From Typhlomys cinereus (lineage: Eukaryota > Chordata > Mammalia > Rodentia > Platacanthomyidae): a stretch of 64,000 nt of DNA. The notes under the pieces were generated by a model. It saw only the letters and a list, made by a program, of their open reading frames with translations. It was not told the origin of the DNA and did not search any database. Location of the stretch: positions 138,844 through 202,843 of the forward strand of contig JALPQD010000630.1 of the NCBI GenBank assembly GCA_023101885.1, given 5' to 3'. Shown here one piece after another: positions 60,215-64,000 of the stretch (its first letter is position 1; each line of letters starts with the position of its first letter). Made by a program: the position numbers and the translations under genes.

Positions 60215-60537
60215 ATTTTAAGGGACTATTATGCCAAAAATTGGTTATCGTAAGAGAAATTAATAACGTCCCAGGAAAATATATCCAAACTTGGCTGGAT
60301 CAAAAAGAAATAGAAAATCTGATCAAACCAATTATGAGTAAGGAGAGTGAATTAACAATTTTAAAAATCCCATCAAAGAAAAGTTCCAGGCCAGATGGCT
60401 TCGTGACAGAATTCTACCCAATTTTAAAAGAACTAACACTAATCTTTCTAAAATTCTTCCAGAGAATCAAAGAGGATGGAATACTTTCAAACTCATCTTA
60501 AGAGACCATCATTATTCCCAAGCCAGACAGAGATACT

Positions 60538-60574
<37 letters not shown>

Positions 60575-60807
60575 AAAAAGAAAGTCAAAGAGAAAAAAAA
60601 AAAAAGAAATTATAGGCCAATGTCCCTAATGAAAATAGATTTAAAAGTCCTCAACAATACTAGCAAAGCAAATTCAACAGCCCATTAAAAGAGTCATTCA
60701 CCATGACTAAGTGGGATTTATCCCTGAATGCCAACATGGTTTAATATATGCAAATCAATAAATGAGACACACAATATAAATAGAACAAAAGACAAAAACT
60801 GCATACT

Positions 60808-60990
60808 TCCTCCAGTAAATCTTTACCTCCTAAAGGTGACATCACCTTCCCAAACATTAACATCAGCTGAGGATTGAAACACATGAGCCTGAAGAGGACA
60901 ATTCACATTCAAACAATGACAGGATTAAACTCAAGATCTTAGGCATACTAGGCAAGCACTTTACTACTGAGCTAAAACTAAAACTGCATC
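60808..60990 (-). mobile_element. MLT1/THE-like relic plus ID element
   Basis: 60808-60925 reads as a reverse MaLR ('ctcctaaaggtgacatcacc', 'gaggacaattcacattcaaa'). 60928-60982 is a reverse ID ('gcatactaggcaagcacttt', 'actactgagctaaaac'). Confidence 0.5.
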
Positions 60991-61404
60991 TCAGTGAGCA
61001 AAAAGGCAAACCACAGGAAGAGAGGAGGTACTTTACAATCTAGCAACACAGGGTCTGTATACAATACTTTGACCAAAGCCTTGAAAAATCATGTCATAAA
61101 ATAGCTAACAAGCAGTCTGAAAATTACACATCCTTGTAATTTATCAGGGAGATGCAAGTTAATAGCACAATAAGAAACCCCTACATGTTCTCCAGGTGAT
61201 CCAAAACAGGTCTGGGGCTCTGCAATGATCCAGACAAGGTCAAGATAAAGATTTTCTTTTAATCACATGATGAAGAGTTTCCAAAGTGTTAATACAATCA
61301 TTTTATAGCAATCGTTGAACATTGTTTTGCTAGTATACATAATTATGAGATAAGGTGTTTGGAAAACAATTTGGAGTCTATGCTATGATTAGTCACATTA
61401 GTCT

Positions 61405-61640
61405 TTTTTTTTTTTCATCCAGAATTTTTTTTTTTTTTTTTTTTTTACTTTTTAAGGGGAAATTAAAAAAAAAAATTTCTCCCACATTTAATTTTTTCCT
61501 AATCATACAAGCTCAATAAGTACCCCCATCCTCTCCCTCCTGCCACCCCTCCCCAGTCGTCCCCCATAGCATTATGGTTTGTTGTTGATTTCAGTTTTGC
61601 TTTTCCTGCACCGCCTTTGGCTGCATCCCGATTGGTATCG
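61405..61640 (-). mobile_element. L1 3' end, minus strand
   Basis: T-rich tract, 'cctaatcatacaagctcaat', C-rich tract and 'cccatagcattatgg' match the same 3' UTR as 12005-12168. Confidence 0.65.
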
Positions 61641-63169
61641 AAGGTCACCTCCTGAGGAGCAGGGAGTACACCCTGTCCAGGGTCGGGGGACAGAAAGCTA
61701 GAGTTGCATTACTCTTAATCAATTTGGTTGCTTTCACCAAGTCCTGGAACAAAAGAACTTGATATGTAGAGTTTTCTAGATAGAGCACAGCAGGACTTTT
61801 TCCACAGCAGTGACCATGGTCCAAGCCACTTCTCTTCCTGTGTTCCATATGGTCTATTAACCCTCAACCTGTCAGGTAGAGATAAAACAGGAACTGAAGA
61901 GAGGATAGGGTAGGGTTCATGAAATGCTCTTCTAGAGAAGAATGCAAAACTGTAATTTTTAAACCACTGGTATTTTTTTTTTTTAAATCACTGCTTTATG
62001 TAAAGCTGAGAATTTTTTTTTCTAAAGGATTTAGGAACTTCTTTGAAATTCTTTTATTAATGCACACATTATGGGGCCTGGTGCTCTTACTGAATTTGTG
62101 CCCATATTTTAATTGAGTGTACCACCTGAATCCAACAGCTCCGGGATCTATTTGTGTCCTTCCTTCTTTATGTAGCTGGGAAAAGGGATTTAAGGGATTG
62201 GAGGTGGAACCTAGAAAAGACCATTAAGAATGACACCTGCTCCGTAGCTGAGCTGAAGGGGCAGTTCTCGGAAGAACTTAGAAGGCCTGGAGGCACAGAC
62301 TTGGTGACATTCTGGTCCAGGAGACAGATTCTGGTACAGTGATGGGGAGATACTTCTCATTTCAGCCACCTGGATGGCAAGGTAAGATGTCAAAGGGACG
62401 TGAGGCTGTTGTGTCTACCACAAGGTTTGTGGCTTGACTACCCCAGGAGACCCTTTCTCTTGTCTGGCGGGAGCAGCGGGTGACTGTACAGAGTGGAACA
62501 ATCTAGAACGGGGAAGGCAGTATGCTTATGACCTGCAGTAACATGGATGGATAGGAGCTGTGAGAAGAAACTCGTGTTATTGAACAAAGTTTAACTTCTG
62601 CTGTATCCAGAGACTCCAGTGATCTCGAGACAGCTGGGATATTTGATATTAACATGGTTTATACAGCTTAATTTAAAAAACAGGACCCAATAATGGTATC
62701 TAATAGGGTTATTTGCTTTACATTATTATGTAAAATGCAACTTTCCACTTCAATTTCCCAACTAATATATATTGTCTTTTAAGATTTGAAATGTTTTGAT
62801 CTTTTTGATAGTCTCCCAAATTATGCTGCATACTACCTTCTCCGCCAGAGCTGGAGAGGATGAGCCCCTAATTGTTGCTGAGTGTCTCCAACTTGTAACA
62901 TGAGATGCTAAGAACCAAGACTCTGTGACGTTCCCAGGGCTGTTTTCTGTAAGGTAAAATAGCACCAGACTGCCATGGCTTCTGACGCCTGGAAGTCTTG
63001 GCAATTTTCTCCCTTAGACACTCTTGCTTTCAGGAAGATGGTCTCTAGGAATCTACTTTACCTTTATCATACTTTTACTTGGATATTTTATTGACTCTGG
63101 ATTTAGGAATCACACAGCTCATTAACAGTCAGGCTATCAGAAGCAATACCAAAAATATCGGGCTTCTAA
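61641..63169. other. Unassigned non-coding DNA
   Basis: No feature recognised; ORFs are short and overlapping. Confidence 0.4.
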
Positions 63170-63196
63170 CTTTTTTTTTTTAACCGTACTCATTCA

Positions 63197-63237
<41 letters not shown>

Positions 63238-63497
63238 GGCGCATATGTGTACTAGAGGGCGCATATGTTCCTGTGGAGGGCCAAGGATGACTTCTGGAAT
63301 CATCTGGAATCATCCTGGATTGCTTCTACCTCCTTCTTGCTTTACTCTGGGATTTTTCCAGGCTCCACCTACCAGGACTGGAAACTGCAGCTGCAGCCAT
63401 TTCCGCCTAATGTTTTTTATGTGGGACCTGGGATCCAAACTGAGGACCTTCTGCTTGGGAGGGAGAGTTTTAACCCATAAGCCATCTCTCCACCCTG
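63170..63497 (-). mobile_element. SINE-B, minus strand, with (GT)n
   Basis: T-run, GT run 63201-63234, 'cctgtggagggccaaggatg', 'ggattgcttctacctccttc', 'gggatccaaactgaggacct', terminal 'aagccatctctccaccc'. A short internal duplication ('atcatctgga') is present. Confidence 0.87.
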
Positions 63498-64000
63498 GAG
63501 TTCTACCTTGACAGAAAGCCCGAGAATGAGGTACAAGCCAATCTTTAGGAGTTGTCTATTTGAAAGTATTTTCAATTAACTTTTGATCTTGGCTGTGTCT
63601 CTCCAAACTGGAATTACTGGAGAGGGGTTTTCCAGAGAAGCCATTTTTTAGTTTGCATGTAATTGGGATGCTTGGGTGAAGGGAAAGGATGATCTTAGTC
63701 CTCCTTCTTGCCCCCATCAACATTACCCTATTCATTTTATGGAAATAGTAGTTAATATTCTGAATTAATTAGATTGTACAATCAATTCAAGAGCATAATG
63801 TGGTGGTGCATAAAATTTAATAATGCATAAAACTTGTTATGGAAATTTAAAGTTTTAGGGCCCAGATGGATTTCAAACATGAATTTTGTATGAAGAAATT
63901 GAAACAAAATAGTTTTGTTAGAGTAATTTGCTTTATTACAAAGGAAAACATCCACAGCATCATTTAAGTACTATATCATTCATCACATGCAATACTTCCC
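63498..64000. other. Unassigned non-coding DNA
   Basis: AT-rich unique sequence to the window end. Confidence 0.4.

Larger units (their letters stand above)
56390..61190 (+). pseudogene. Ancient L1 ORF2 remnant, interrupted
   Basis: Endonuclease-region text at 56400-57000 ('tataaatggattaaatcat', 'gagactcattttagcc', 'tagaccaaatgggccaatc'). After interruptions, the reverse-transcriptase start at 60241-60540 translates to pieces such as SSRPDGFVTEFYPILK and IIPKPDRDT. It is followed by NYRPMSLMKID (about 60607) and the 'catgactaagtgggatttat' block (60702). About 1.2 kb of the RT/C-terminal region is missing. C-terminal-like text resumes at 60990-61190. Interruptions: a younger L1 (57027-58079), ID (58152-58230), B4 (58640-58910), SINE-A (59098-59359), SINE-B (59736-59999) and an MLT-like piece (60808-60925). 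Non-functional. Confidence 0.8.

Noticed and set aside
60540..60605. Long A-rich tract as a processed transcript end
   Set aside because: It interrupts L1 ORF2 text that continues on both sides; more likely local slippage expansion.

Overview
This is a mammalian, almost certainly rodent, stretch of non-coding DNA. No functional protein-coding gene, tRNA, rRNA or CRISPR array can be supported. The ORFs that exist are short, lie in simple repeats or transposons, and show no conserved domain order outside L1 remnants. The rodent call rests on ID-type tRNA-derived SINEs, B4-type (ID+B1) composite SINEs, ORR1-like MaLR LTRs, and L1 copies with a purine-rich 3' UTR. A very frequent, apparently lineage-restricted SINE head that runs into a long A/B-box-containing body is also present. 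Classic stand-alone mouse B1/B2 elements were not noticed, so a myomorph lineage outside mouse/rat (for example a dipodoid such as a jerboa) is plausible but unproven.

Layout. 1-9 kb: LTR fragments, an L1 3' end with an apparent 3' transduction (1479-1883), an ORR1-like solo LTR, and an inverted pair of another ERV LTR (about 6915-8235). 9-15 kb: SINEs, two L1 3' ends and an old L1 3' UTR. 15.5-16 kb: a GC-rich unique block that may be regulatory. 17-24 kb: several class III (ERVL/MaLR) LTRs, among them a 158-bp inverted repeat flanking an LTR (19714-20360), an LTR followed by a Leu-type primer-binding site (20699), and a 640-bp solo LTR with perfect 5-bp target duplication (23590-24229). 24-35 kb: ancient MLT1/L1ME/L2 relics with young SINEs inserted, including an LTR nested in a SINE (28529-28877). 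35.1-35.7 kb: a 5'-truncated HNRNPA1 retrocopy with a perfect 14-bp target duplication. 36-39.4 kb: a minisatellite, a 2-kb two-LTR MaLR-like element, and a head-to-head LTR palindrome. 39-54 kb: L1 3' ends, B4 SINEs, microsatellites, MIR/L2, and unique stretches that could hold conserved non-coding elements. 54.9-61.2 kb: a battered ancient L1 in the + direction, invaded by a younger L1 3' end, an ID element and SINEs. 61-64 kb: an L1 3' end, unique sequence and a SINE.

The genes do not 'work together' because none is present. The window reads as intergenic or large-intron DNA shaped by successive retrotransposition. The most informative features are the insertion junctions (target-site duplications), the nesting order, and the two inverted LTR structures. 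Family names are by recognition from memory, not by database search. Boundaries with stated duplications are firm to a few bases; others are approximate.
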